Source: CAZUCD01 sp964618855
Lineage (GTDB): Bacteria > Sumerlaeota > Sumerlaeia > SLMS01 > JANRJK01
Reading direction: 5' to 3'
Assembly: GCA_964618855.1 (NCBI GenBank)
Contig: CAZUCD010000173.1
Span: forward strand, 1 to 7,314
DNA length: 7,314 nucleotides
In this document: positions 1-5,942 of the stretch, piece by piece
Layout of the letters: every line of letters begins with the position of its first letter
Numbering within the stretch: the first letter of the stretch is position 1
The notes under the pieces: generated by a model
What the model saw: the letters and a program-made list of their open reading frames with translations, nothing else
Told to the model about the DNA's origin: nothing
Database searches by the model: none
Made by a program: the position numbers and the translations under genes

Positions 1-252
1 TTGTCTCTAGTACGAGAGGACCGAGACGAACGAACCTCTGGTGTTCCAGTTGTCCTGCCAAGGGCATCGCTGGGTAGCTATGTTCGGATCGAATAACCGC
101 TGAAAGCATCTAAGCGGGAAGTCGACCTCAAGATAAGGCATCCCTGACGCAAGTCCTAAAGCCGCCAGGAAGACGACCTGGTTGATAGGCGGAAGGTGGA
201 AGCGCAGCAATGCGTGAAGCTGATCCGTACTAATTCGGCGTGAGGCTTAATG
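1..252 (+). rRNA. rrl: 23S ribosomal RNA, 3' end (partial)
   Basis: This is the last quarter-kilobase of 23S rRNA, running in from the left edge. The universally conserved sarcin-ricin loop (AGTACGAGAGGACC) lies at 9-22; this is the elongation-factor binding and GTPase-activating site on the large subunit. Further conserved domain VI blocks follow: CTGGGTAGCTATGTTCGG near 70-88, CCGCTGAAAGCATCTAAGCG near 98-117, and the terminal GTACTAATTCGGCGTGAGG near 227-245. The 3' end is placed just after GGCTTAA by comparison with the usual bacterial end and is uncertain by several bases. Transcription is toward the 5S gene. No intervening sequence is visible in this part. Confidence 0.96.
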
Positions 253-419
253 GGTATCAACTTCAACTAATCAGCCGTCCAAGCGCGCTCCCGCAATCGG
301 GAGCGTCGAAAGACTGTGAACACTTCTGTGGGTGCCGTCGAGCACCTCTTCGCATGGATGCGGGGCCTCCGGCTCCTCCCCTCCCTCCCCCGGGGGTTTC
401 GCGTCCACTGCGAACAAGT
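253..419 (+). other. 23S-5S internal transcribed spacer
   Basis: This stretch of about 167 bases separates 23S from 5S rRNA. It holds no tRNA and no credible coding sequence; the short ORFs crossing it run into the flanking rRNA genes. It is longer than the spacer of many rRNA operons. It contains one perfect hairpin (annotated separately) and a pyrimidine-rich run near 369-390. It is presumably removed during rRNA processing; that is inferred from its position. Confidence 0.8.
286..305 (+). other. Perfect hairpin in the 23S-5S spacer
   Basis: CGCTCCCG at 286-293 pairs perfectly with CGGGAGCG at 298-305 around a four-base CAAT loop, giving an 8-bp GC-rich stem. No T-tract follows, so it is not an intrinsic terminator. 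The likeliest role is as a structured processing or antitermination-associated element of the pre-rRNA, which is inference from location. Confidence 0.55.
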
Positions 420-536
420 TTCTGGCGACCATGGCGCGGAGGAAACACCCGTTCCCTTTCCGAACACGGCAGTTAAGCTCCGCTGCGCCGATGATACTGC
501 ACTCAATGGGTGTGGGAAAGTAGGTTATCGCCAGGA
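420..536 (+). rRNA. rrf: 5S ribosomal RNA
   Basis: A complete 5S rRNA of about 117 nt. Helix I forms between 420-428 and 528-536, including one G-T wobble at 421/535. The conserved loop B/C region is present (CACCCGTTCCC near 447-457, followed by CCGAACACGG near 460-469 and AGTTAAGC near 471-478), as is the GTGGGAAAGTAGG block at 512-524. It is the last gene of the rRNA operon and is followed within a few bases by a strong terminator. The exact 5' and 3' ends could differ by one or two bases. Confidence 0.95.
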
Positions 537-539
537 TCC

Positions 540-583
540 GAGCCCCCTGTGACCGAAAGGTCGCAGGGGGCTCTCTCTTTTTC
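540..583 (+). terminator. Rho-independent terminator of the rRNA operon
   Basis: A 15-bp stem (540-554 with 559-573, one G-T pair) is closed by a GAAA tetraloop at 555-558 and followed directly by TCTCTTTTTC. It begins a few bases after 5S rRNA, as expected for an rRNA operon terminator. Read on the opposite strand the hairpin lacks a T-tract, so it should not efficiently stop transcription arriving from the converging protein-gene operon. Confidence 0.93.
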
Positions 584-872
584 TGCCCCTCCATCCACCC
601 CTCTTCAACACCAACCTCCCTGATTCGGTCACGCCCTCGGCGAGATCACCCGCGCCCCTGGGCGCCCTCGAGCTTCGTGGCCCTGGGCAGCGATCGACCG
701 ATCCAACGGATCTGCGTGTGATTCCGGCAGGCGATGATGACTTCCCCCCCGGATGCGACCCGCTCACTCAACCTGGAGAAGTGGATCTTGGCAGCGTGAA
801 GGTTTATCTGGCCCATGACTTCGCCCAGGAGTGGACCAAGCCCGGTCTAGTCCGGTCAACCGATCGGACAAG
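584..872. other. Gene-free convergent intergenic region
   Basis: These roughly 290 bases lie between the rRNA terminator and the end of the MFS gene coming from the other side. I see no RNA gene and no supported coding sequence. A short + strand ORF starting with GTG at 718 has no ribosome binding site, no recognisable motif, and runs into the 3' end of the opposite MFS gene. A small GC hairpin (652-656 with 661-665) and short palindromes near 845-868 are present. None is followed by a T-tract on the - strand, so no intrinsic terminator for the protein operon can be identified. Confidence 0.6.
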
Positions 873-2336
873 TCACTTACTTTGCGCCGTGCGCCGCTTC
901 CTGGCGTAGCGCCTCACCAGCACCATCCGCGGGTTGGTGACGAGTTCCTTCATGTTCGAGCCGATCTCGAACAGGGTGAACGCGATTCCGCGGCCGCGGA
1001 TGTCCGGGACGCGCGCGAGCGCCACCAGCGCCGAAAGCCGGAGCACGCCGCTGATGACGAACATCACGTGGAAGTTGCCAAACGTCCGCCCGGAGAACTC
1101 GATGTGGATGGGCTCGAGGGCGCTCGCGATGACGCCCCCGAGCACCGCCGATGCCCCGAGGACCGTGCCCGCGATGGCATTCATCGCGGCCAGATGGAAG
1201 TCGCGCCTCTCCTCCGGCAACACCTGGAACGGCAGGTTGAAGATCGCCGCGTTGAACCCGCTCCAGCAAATCCCCGTCAGAACTGCGTCCACCCAGTAGC
1301 ACGTCAGGTCCTCCGGCGTCGCGACCAGGTACAGGAAGGGCATCAGGCCGATGACGAAGCCATTGATCATGATGACGGGCACGGTGCCCGCCCTGTCGAT
1401 CACCGGCCCCCAAAGCAGCGCCCCGAGGACGACCGTCAGCCCCTGCACGATCAGGTTGTAGATGGCTATGGTCGTGAAGGGCAGCTCCAGGTTCTTCATC
1501 ATGAATGGCGTCCAGAACGCGACGGCGACACCGACCGCCACATTCCAGCAGACCCTCGCCGTGATCAGCTTGCGAGCGCCGGGGTGCGCGAAGGCCTCGG
1601 CAAAGATCTCGCGAAGTGGCGGGGGGGCGTGGCGCCGCATGGGGGGCTCCCACTGGCGCCGGAAGAGTTGCGCCGTGACGAGCCCCGCCGCGGCAGCCGT
1701 GGCGAAGCACACGGCAAGGTACGTGGCCCGACCATCCAAGCCCAATGTTTCGCGCAGTTTGGAAATCCCGAAGTCCGCGAAGATGGCGATGCCAAGCATA
1801 AGGGCATTGCGCAAGCCCATCACCTTGCCGCGCACGGCGTCAGGGACCAAGTCCGCCGTCCAGCTCATCCAGATGTTCGCAATGATCGCATCGGCGACCA
1901 TGCTCACGAAGTACACGCAGAGGAAGATCGCAACCTTCGTGGATTGCGGCAGGTCCAGGAAGAGCAGGGGCAGGACGAGCCACCACGCCTGACGGCAGAC
2001 CAGGCACGCCGGGACGATCACCTTCTTTCGGGAACCGGCGGCGTTGGAGAGGTACGCCCCCGCAAGTTGCAGCGTCGAAGTGAAGGGCTGGATCGAGGAG
2101 CCCACGCCGAGCACCGCCGGCGTTGCGCCGAAGTGCAGGAGCAGGTCCGTCAGGAACTTGCCGCTCGTCAGGGTGATGAAAATCTGCGCCCACGAACCCT
2201 CAAGGAAGGAAACCTTGATACCAGATCGCCGCTTGCGGGTCTGGGGCGCGTCGGGATGCGGAAGGCGTGGGACGATCAACTCGGCGATCAAGCCGAGCTT
2301 CGAGGTTTCCTCAGGTGCGGGTCCTTGTTTGGGCAA
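873..2336 (-). CDS. Major facilitator superfamily (MFS) permease
   Basis: About 487 aa with the start used here; an integral inner-membrane transporter of unknown substrate. The sequence shows roughly twelve hydrophobic segments. The first two are near residues 50-72 and 75-97, later ones near 136-158, 206-222, 262-280, 290-312, 318-338, 352-370, 385-405 and 424-442. The cytoplasmic-loop signature appears as DLVPDAVRGKVMGLRNAL at about 162-179, similar to the loop that follows a pair of TM helices in many MFS proteins. The opening LEGSWAQIFITLTSGKF resembles a group of uncharacterised MFS proteins common in environmental bacteria. The reading frame stays open upstream into gatA, but there the codons belong to gatA, so a start after the gatA stop is preferred. 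No ATG is available before the first TM segment. TTG at 2336 is chosen; TTG at 2291 or 2279 are alternatives, and none has a convincing Shine-Dalgarno. The gene lies 22 nt after gatA and is probably co-transcribed. Confidence 0.84.
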   Translation of the reverse strand: MPKQGPAPEETSKLGLIAELIVPRLPHPDAPQTRKRRSGIKVSFLEGSWAQIFITLTSGKFLTDLLLHFGATPAVLGVGSSIQPFTSTLQLAGAYLSNAAGSRKKVIVPACLVCRQAWWLVLPLLFLDLPQSTKVAIFLCVYFVSMVADAIIANIWMSWTADLVPDAVRGKVMGLRNALMLGIAIFADFGISKLRETLGLDGRATYLAVCFATAAAAGLVTAQLFRRQWEPPMRRHAPPPLREIFAEAFAHPGARKLITARVCWNVAVGVAVAFWTPFMMKNLELPFTTIAIYNLIVQGLTVVLGALLWGPVIDRAGTVPVIMINGFVIGLMPFLYLVATPEDLTCYWVDAVLTGICWSGFNAAIFNLPFQVLPEERRDFHLAAMNAIAGTVLGASAVLGGVIASALEPIHIEFSGRTFGNFHVMFVISGVLRLSALVALARVPDIRGRGIAFTLFEIGSNMKELVTNPRMVLVRRYARKRRTAQSK

Positions 2337-2358
2337 TCTTGGGTCGGACGAGGTCCGG

Positions 2359-3831
2359 TCAGGGGAGTCCCGCCGGCTCCCGGCTGCCGACGACGCCGAG
2401 GGCGCGTTCCAGCGCGAGTCCGGCCCGCAGGAGTTTCTTCTCCTGGAAGGCGCCGCCGAAAAGTTGCAGCCCGATCGGGAGACCGGCCCCGTCGAAACCG
2501 CACGGCATCGCAAGCCCGCAGTACCCGGCGAGGTTCAACGAGATGGTGAAGATGTCGCACAGGTACATTTGCAGGGGATCCGCCGTCTTGTCGCCGGCAG
2601 CGAAGGCCGTGGTCGGCGCGGTCGGGCCGATGATCAGGTCCGCCTTCGCGAGCGCCTCGTCGTAGTCGCGCTTGATGAGCGTCCGCACCTTGAGCGCCTT
2701 CAGGTAGTAGGCGTCGAAGTACCCGGCGGAGAGCGCATGCGTGCCGATCATGATGCGCCGCTTGACCTCGTTGCCAAAGCCCTGGGAGCGCGACCGGCTG
2801 AACATGTCGATCACGTTCTGCGCACCGGGGACGCGGAAACCATACTGAGCCCCGTCATAGCGGGCCAGGTTGCTCGATGCCTCCGCGGTCGCGACCAGGT
2901 AGTACGTCGCGATGGCGTATGCGCTGTGCGGCATCGTGACGTCGATGATCTCGGCGCCGAGTTCCCGCGCCTTCTCGACAGCCGCGTTCACCGAGGCGGA
3001 AACCTCGGCGGAGACCCCCGATTCCGGGAAGAACTCGCGGGGGCGCGCGATGCGGAGCCCCTTGAGCGAAGCGCCTTCCAGGGCCGCGTGGAATCCCTCG
3101 GGGGGATGCGAGGCACTTGTCGAGTCGAGGGGATCGTGCCCCGCGATCGCGTCCAACAGCAGCGCGCAATCCTCGACGTCGAGCGCCATCGGCCCGATCT
3201 GGTCGAGCGACGACGCGAACGCCACCAGGCCGTACCGCGAGACGAGGCCATACGTCGGCTTCAACCCGGTGATCCCGCACAGGCCAGCCGGCTGGCGGAT
3301 CGAGCCACCCGTGTCGGAGCCGAGCGCCCACGGGGCCTCCCCGCCCGCCACCGCGGAGGCGGAACCGCCGGAGGAGCCGCCGGGCACGCGGGTCGGATCC
3401 CAGGGATTGGCGCTGCGGCCGAAGGCGGAATGCTCCGTCGAACTGCCCATCGCAAACTCGTCGAGGTTCGTCTTCCCGAGGGTCACGAGCCCTTTGGCGC
3501 GCAGCCGTTCGACCACCGTGGCGCTGTACGGGGGGACAAAGCTCTCGAGCATCCTGCTGGCGCAGGTTGTCCGGACGCCCCGAGTGCAGATGTTGTCCTT
3601 GATCGCGATGGGAACACCATCCAGCCGGGAAAGCGTCGCGCCAGTCTTGCGGCGTTCGTCGGAGGCGTGCGCCTCCGCAAGCGCGGCCTCGGCCGTCACC
3701 GTGATGAACGAGTGCAGCACCGGCTCGCGCCGCCGCATCGCGTCGAGGTACTGCTCGGTCAGCGCTCGCGAAGTGGTTTCGCCTCGCTCCAGCGAGGCTG
3801 CGATTTCATGGGCGGTCCGCATCGGGGTCAC
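2359..3831 (-). CDS. gatA: Asp-tRNA(Asn)/Glu-tRNA(Gln) amidotransferase subunit A
   Basis: A 490-aa amidase-signature protein, the normal length for GatA. It hydrolyses glutamine and hands ammonia to GatB, which amidates Glu-tRNA(Gln) and/or Asp-tRNA(Asn) in the cytoplasm. The Ser-cisSer-Lys catalytic triad is complete: Lys78 in DGVPIAIKDN, Ser153 in the glycine/serine loop GGSSGGSASA, and the nucleophile Ser177 in SDTGGSIRQPA. These match the Staphylococcus GatA triad almost residue for residue. The conserved GLKPTYGLVSRYG block follows at about 189-201. The start is GTG at 3831; ATG at 3822 (residue 4) is an equally possible start, and neither has a strong Shine-Dalgarno. The gene lies downstream of gatC with a 90-bp gap containing a short direct repeat. 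No gatB is in the window, so the third subunit must be encoded elsewhere. The alternative of a general amidase is unlikely given the adjacent gatC and the overall match. Confidence 0.97.
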   Translation of the reverse strand: MTPMRTAHEIAASLERGETTSRALTEQYLDAMRRREPVLHSFITVTAEAALAEAHASDERRKTGATLSRLDGVPIAIKDNICTRGVRTTCASRMLESFVPPYSATVVERLRAKGLVTLGKTNLDEFAMGSSTEHSAFGRSANPWDPTRVPGGSSGGSASAVAGGEAPWALGSDTGGSIRQPAGLCGITGLKPTYGLVSRYGLVAFASSLDQIGPMALDVEDCALLLDAIAGHDPLDSTSASHPPEGFHAALEGASLKGLRIARPREFFPESGVSAEVSASVNAAVEKARELGAEIIDVTMPHSAYAIATYYLVATAEASSNLARYDGAQYGFRVPGAQNVIDMFSRSRSQGFGNEVKRRIMIGTHALSAGYFDAYYLKALKVRTLIKRDYDEALAKADLIIGPTAPTTAFAAGDKTADPLQMYLCDIFTISLNLAGYCGLAMPCGFDGAGLPIGLQLFGGAFQEKKLLRAGLALERALGVVGSREPAGLP

Positions 3832-3847
3832 GTGTCTCGGGGATGAT

Positions 3848-3873
3848 GAATCGGGGGTCGAGAATCGGGGGTC
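3848..3873. repeat. Two tandem copies of a 12-base repeat in the gatC-gatA gap
   Basis: GAATCGGGGGTC occurs at 3848-3859 and again at 3862-3873, a 14-base period. It is followed by the related G-rich string CCGGGTTCGGG. It occupies the non-coding gap between gatC and gatA. The second copy is exact, so this is a real tandem duplication, but its role is unknown. On the transcribed strand it is C-rich and forms no evident hairpin. Confidence 0.7.
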
Positions 3874-3921
3874 CGGGTTCGGGAAACATCGGAAACGGTC
3901 TCCGCCCCTGATCCCCGCCCT

Positions 3922-4203
3922 CTAGATGATCTGCGGCACTTTGAAGCAGTTGGCGTGCTGTTCCGGCGCATTGGCTAGCGCCTCCTCGGGGGGGAGCCCC
4001 GGGCGCGCCTTATCCGCGCGCAGGACGTTCTCCATTGGGATGGGCCGGCTCGTGGGCTGGACGCCTTCTGTGTCCAGCTTCGCGAGTTGCTCGATGTACC
4101 CGAAAATGTTGGAGAGCTCGCCGGCATAGCGGGCGACCTCCTCGTCGGAGACCTCAAGGCGCGACAGCACGGCCACGTGGCGCACGTCGTCGTGGCTGAT
4201 CAT
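3922..4203 (-). CDS. gatC: Asp-tRNA(Asn)/Glu-tRNA(Gln) amidotransferase subunit C
   Basis: A 93-aa protein, the usual size for GatC, the small subunit that wraps around and stabilises GatA in the GatCAB complex. The family pattern is clear: an N-terminal helical part with HVAVLSRLEVSDEE at about 9-22, the middle ELSNIFGYIEQLAKLDTEGV at about 29-48, the P-x-x-x-x-x-x-x-LRAD segment (VLRADKARPG at about 60-69), and the C-terminal CFKVPQII. The ATG at 4203 is preceded by AGGGA with about nine bases of spacing, a good ribosome binding site. It lies 79 bp after the upstream small Tudor-like gene and 90 bp before gatA. No clear promoter was seen in the upstream gap, so it may be co-transcribed with the genes before it. 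Confidence 0.95.
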   Translation of the reverse strand: MISHDDVRHVAVLSRLEVSDEEVARYAGELSNIFGYIEQLAKLDTEGVQPTSRPIPMENVLRADKARPGLPPEEALANAPEQHANCFKVPQII

Positions 4204-4282
4204 GGTTCAGGTTCCCTGGGTGATGGGGTTTGGGCTCGTGGCCGCTCCGTTCACATGCGGCTCTGGGCGCTCAGCACTTCCC

Positions 4283-4513
4283 TCACGCCTCGGGCGCAGG
4301 GGCGGGGGCTTCCTCGACGACGTCGCGGACAAGCTTGGCGTACTTCAGCGCGAGCTTCTTCTCGCCCTCTTCCTGGAAGCGCACGAACGCCTTGCTGTTC
4401 TCGTCCTCGCCGATGCGGAGCATCACCTTGCCGAGGCCGAATTTGGGGTGCCGAACCTGGACGTTGGTCTGGATCTCCGGGAATGCGATCTTCTTTTCCT
4501 TGATAGCCGACAT
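4283..4513 (-). CDS. Small UvrD/PcrA C-terminal Tudor-like domain protein
   Basis: A 76-aa soluble protein with no catalytic motif. Residues about 17-63 (NVQVRHPKFGLGKVMLRIG, then an acidic turn, then VRFQEEGEKKLALKYAKLV) follow the pattern of the small beta-barrel Tudor-like domain at the C-terminus of UvrD/PcrA-type helicases and of small proteins such as DUF3553: a V-x-HPKFG-x-G-x-V strand, then a strand ending in a K-K-L-x-x-x-YA-x-L motif. In helicases this domain contacts RNA polymerase or nucleic acid. A similar role here is inference. The tail is Ala/Pro/Glu-rich and probably disordered. ATG at 4513 is preceded by AAAGG eight bases upstream, and that site overlaps the stop codon of the preceding rfaE2-like gene, so translational coupling is likely. 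I know no specific name for it. Confidence 0.78.
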   Translation of the reverse strand: MSAIKEKKIAFPEIQTNVQVRHPKFGLGKVMLRIGEDENSKAFVRFQEEGEKKLALKYAKLVRDVVEEAPAPAPEA

Positions 4514-4524
4514 GCTGCTGCCTT

Positions 4525-5028
4525 TCAGGGTCCAGCCGCCGCGGGCTGGAATCGACGTTGGATTTCCGCGATCAGGCTGCTGGTCGAGTACCCCGGTAGC
4601 AAGGGGAGCGATAGCACCCGCCCCCCCCGGGACTGCACAAACTCGTGCCCCACGATCTCGTGGACCTGATAGTGCCCCCCCTTGACGAGGACATCCGGGG
4701 CGACGGCCTCGATCACGGCGGCGGGGGTGTCCTCATCGAAGGCCGTGACGGCCCAGACCTCCGGAAGGGCGGCGATCAGTCGCATGCGCTGCCCGAGGGG
4801 CAGGATCGGACGGCCGGGGCCCTTCAGCCGGTGCACACTCTCGTCCGTGTTGAGCGCGACCACCAGAGAGTCCCCTTCCGCCCGGGCCCGCCGGATCGAG
4901 TCGAGGTGCCCCGGGTGCATCAGGTCAAACACGCCGTTGGTGAAGACGATGCTGCGCCCCGCGGCGCGCTCGGCTTCGCACCGGGAGGCGAGGAGGGTCC
5001 AGTCGCGGATGATCTTGTGCAGGGTCAT
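4525..5028 (-). CDS. rfaE2: RfaE2-type heptose 1-phosphate adenylyltransferase
   Basis: A 167-aa single-domain nucleotidyltransferase of the cytidylyltransferase-like fold. It fits the stand-alone second half of HldE/RfaE: D-glycero-beta-D-manno-heptose 1-phosphate plus ATP gives ADP-heptose, a precursor of the LPS inner core. Visible motifs are FTNGVFDLMHPGHLDSIRRA with the catalytic HxGH at residues 38-41, the substrate loop RLKGPGRPILP at about 67-77, PDVLVKGGHY at about 111-120, and the C-terminal GYSTSSLIAEI, equivalent to the nucleotide-binding ISTSxxI motif. No kinase domain is attached, so RfaE1 would be encoded elsewhere. ATG at 5028 keeps the N-terminus of normal length, but the upstream sequence is pyrimidine-rich and has no Shine-Dalgarno. 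The stop is 11 bp before the Tudor-like gene. Other transferases of the fold (glycerol-3-phosphate cytidylyltransferase, for example) are possible but fit the flanking motifs less well. Confidence 0.88.
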   Translation of the reverse strand: MTLHKIIRDWTLLASRCEAERAAGRSIVFTNGVFDLMHPGHLDSIRRARAEGDSLVVALNTDESVHRLKGPGRPILPLGQRMRLIAALPEVWAVTAFDEDTPAAVIEAVAPDVLVKGGHYQVHEIVGHEFVQSRGGRVLSLPLLPGYSTSSLIAEIQRRFQPAAAGP

Positions 5029-5100
5029 GTGCGGGAGAAGGAGGGACGAGGCGTGAGGAGAAATCTAAACGCAAAGGACGCGAAGAAGGCACCAAAGTTG

Positions 5101-5329
5101 ACCGCAGGGAGCACAGAAGACACAGAGGATGGGCAGAAGGGAGGCGCTGCGTTGCGACCTGCCAGGGACCAATCGGTGGGCTGCGTCACCAGGATGCAAC
5201 TCTCCTGCGGGGAGTGCATCAAACGATGGCAGGAACGCCTGATGGCGCGGGCATCCCTTCGACCAGACCTGAAATCCTCGTCACCGAACTCACTTGGTTT
5301 TTCTCCGTGTCCTCTGCGTCCCCTGCGGT
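5101..5329. repeat. Long-span imperfect inverted repeat, 29-bp arms
   Basis: The left arm at 5101-5129 matches the reverse complement of the right arm at 5301-5329 at 23 of 29 positions without gaps. All six differences are A/G transitions. In a transcript from the - strand (the direction of the flanking genes) four of these would still pair as G-U wobbles, leaving two mismatches; in a + strand transcript only two would. The arms enclose about 171 bp. The right arm ends ten bases from the amaP stop codon. Both arms consist of the purine-rich ACCGCAGGG...GACAC-GAG type motif that is dispersed in environmental genomes. It could be a MITE-like or REP-like element or two independent insertions of the same motif; no target-site duplication was found. 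Confidence 0.7.
5193..5220. other. Hairpin inside the inverted-repeat interval
   Basis: GATGCA at 5193-5198 pairs with TGCATC at 5215-5220, and CTC(T)CC pairs with GGGAG inside around a TGCG loop. This gives about eleven base pairs with two single-base bulges. No T-tract follows on either strand, so it is not a standard terminator. It lies within the loop of the larger inverted repeat and may belong to the same element. Confidence 0.5.
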
Positions 5330-5338
5330 GGAAAGCCT

Positions 5339-5941
5339 CTAGCTCTTCGCGGCGAGGGCCTTGCGCTTGGGCCGGTCGCCCTTCGGGGCGGGGCCCTTTC
5401 CGGAGCGCGCGCCGGGCTTCACGTCGCGGACGACGACCTTGATGTCGCGCGCCTCGGCACCGCCCGTGACGCGCCGCAGCGTCCGCTCCGCCGTCTCGCG
5501 CACGCGCAACTGCGTCTCGTCCACGTCCGCGCGGTCGCTGATGGTCAGCATCAGCTTCACCCCGGCGCCGGAACCCGACTGGAAGGCCTCGCTCTCGACC
5601 TTGAGCACGGTGTCCACCTCGGCGAAGACGTCGCGGTTCACGGGGCGTTCGATTGCCTCGGGGCGGAGCACCACCTCGGCGCCGCCCTTGGACGTGACGC
5701 GGATGCCCTTGGCGAGCGCGGACTCCGCCAGCGAGAGCGAGAGCACCGCCATCGGCAGAAGCAGCCCCGCCGACGCGAACACAAGGCGCCCCTCCAACGG
5801 CAGAGTCTTCAGCCCGGGCCAGCGGTCCAGGTGCGGCAACACGCCCTGCGCCACCGTCGTCTCGAGGAGCCAGTCCATCCCGAAGACGAACAGCATCACG
5901 AAGGCGAGGGTTCCAAGGATCAGGCGGACGGTGCGGATCAA
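5339..5941 (-). CDS. amaP: AmaP-type Asp23 membrane anchor protein
   Basis: A 200-aa protein that in Firmicutes-type systems anchors Asp23 at the membrane. Two hydrophobic segments are visible, at about residues 6-26 (VRLILGTLAFVMLFVFG) and 54-74 (VFASAGLLLPMAVLSLSLAE), forming a hairpin with a short loop between them. From about 88 to 175 follows an Asp23/Gls24-like alpha-beta domain: VVLRPEAIERPVNRDVF, a VKLMLTISDRADVDETQLRV strand region, and the closing RVTGGAEARDIKVVVRDV. The C-terminus is a Lys/Arg/Pro/Ala-rich tail, probably disordered. The start is TTG at 5941, one base after the TGA stop of the upstream gene, with GGGA seven bases before it; the next Met codon would remove the first TM segment. 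Its position as the last gene of the Asp23 cluster and the tight spacing support the assignment. The gene symbol is by family resemblance. Confidence 0.86.
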   Translation of the reverse strand: MIRTVRLILGTLAFVMLFVFGMDWLLETTVAQGVLPHLDRWPGLKTLPLEGRLVFASAGLLLPMAVLSLSLAESALAKGIRVTSKGGAEVVLRPEAIERPVNRDVFAEVDTVLKVESEAFQSGSGAGVKLMLTISDRADVDETQLRVRETAERTLRRVTGGAEARDIKVVVRDVKPGARSGKGPAPKGDRPKRKALAAKS

Positions 5942-5942
5942 T

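Larger units (their letters stand above)
5029..5338. other. Intergenic region holding an imperfect inverted repeat
   Basis: About 310 bp separate amaP from rfaE2 and hold no supported gene. Conceptual translation on the + strand gives NAKDAKK and STEDTED peptides, which I recognise as the spurious products of dispersed intergenic motifs seen in many environmental bacterial genomes. One such motif (AAACGCAAAGGACGCGAAG) lies at 5067-5085. The second type forms both arms of the inverted repeat annotated separately. No promoter could be assigned with confidence, though rfaE2 may need one here. Confidence 0.7.

Noticed and set aside
253..419. tRNA gene between 23S and 5S rRNA
   Set aside because: No cloverleaf, no TTCRA T-loop motif and no CCA end could be found.
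240..594. Several short ORFs on both strands across the 23S-5S spacer and 5S rRNA
   Set aside because: They lie inside clear rRNA genes and their processed spacer.
718..909. A 63-codon + strand ORF after the rRNA terminator
   Set aside because: GTG start without a ribosome binding site, no recognisable motif, and a 3' part overlapping the end of the MFS gene. Kept only as a remark in the gene-free region.
831..2549. A 572-codon open frame on the + strand opposite the MFS gene
   Set aside because: Its translation is Arg/Asp/Glu/His/Pro-rich low complexity with no fold signature, as expected from the antisense of a high-GC gene. The - strand frame has clear MFS membrane segments.
2044..3846. 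A 600-codon open frame on the + strand opposite gatA
   Set aside because: It mirrors gatA, which has a complete catalytic triad. The + strand product is charged low complexity and overlaps two other genes; it is a GC-driven shadow.
5193..5220. Hairpin considered as a terminator for amaP or a promoterless leader for rfaE2
   Set aside because: No T-tract on either strand and two bulges in the stem, so it is reported only as a structure.
4645..5442. A 265-codon + strand frame spanning rfaE2, the repeat region and amaP
   Set aside because: It crosses two well-supported - strand genes, and its middle is the NAKDAKK/STEDTED peptide produced by intergenic repeats.
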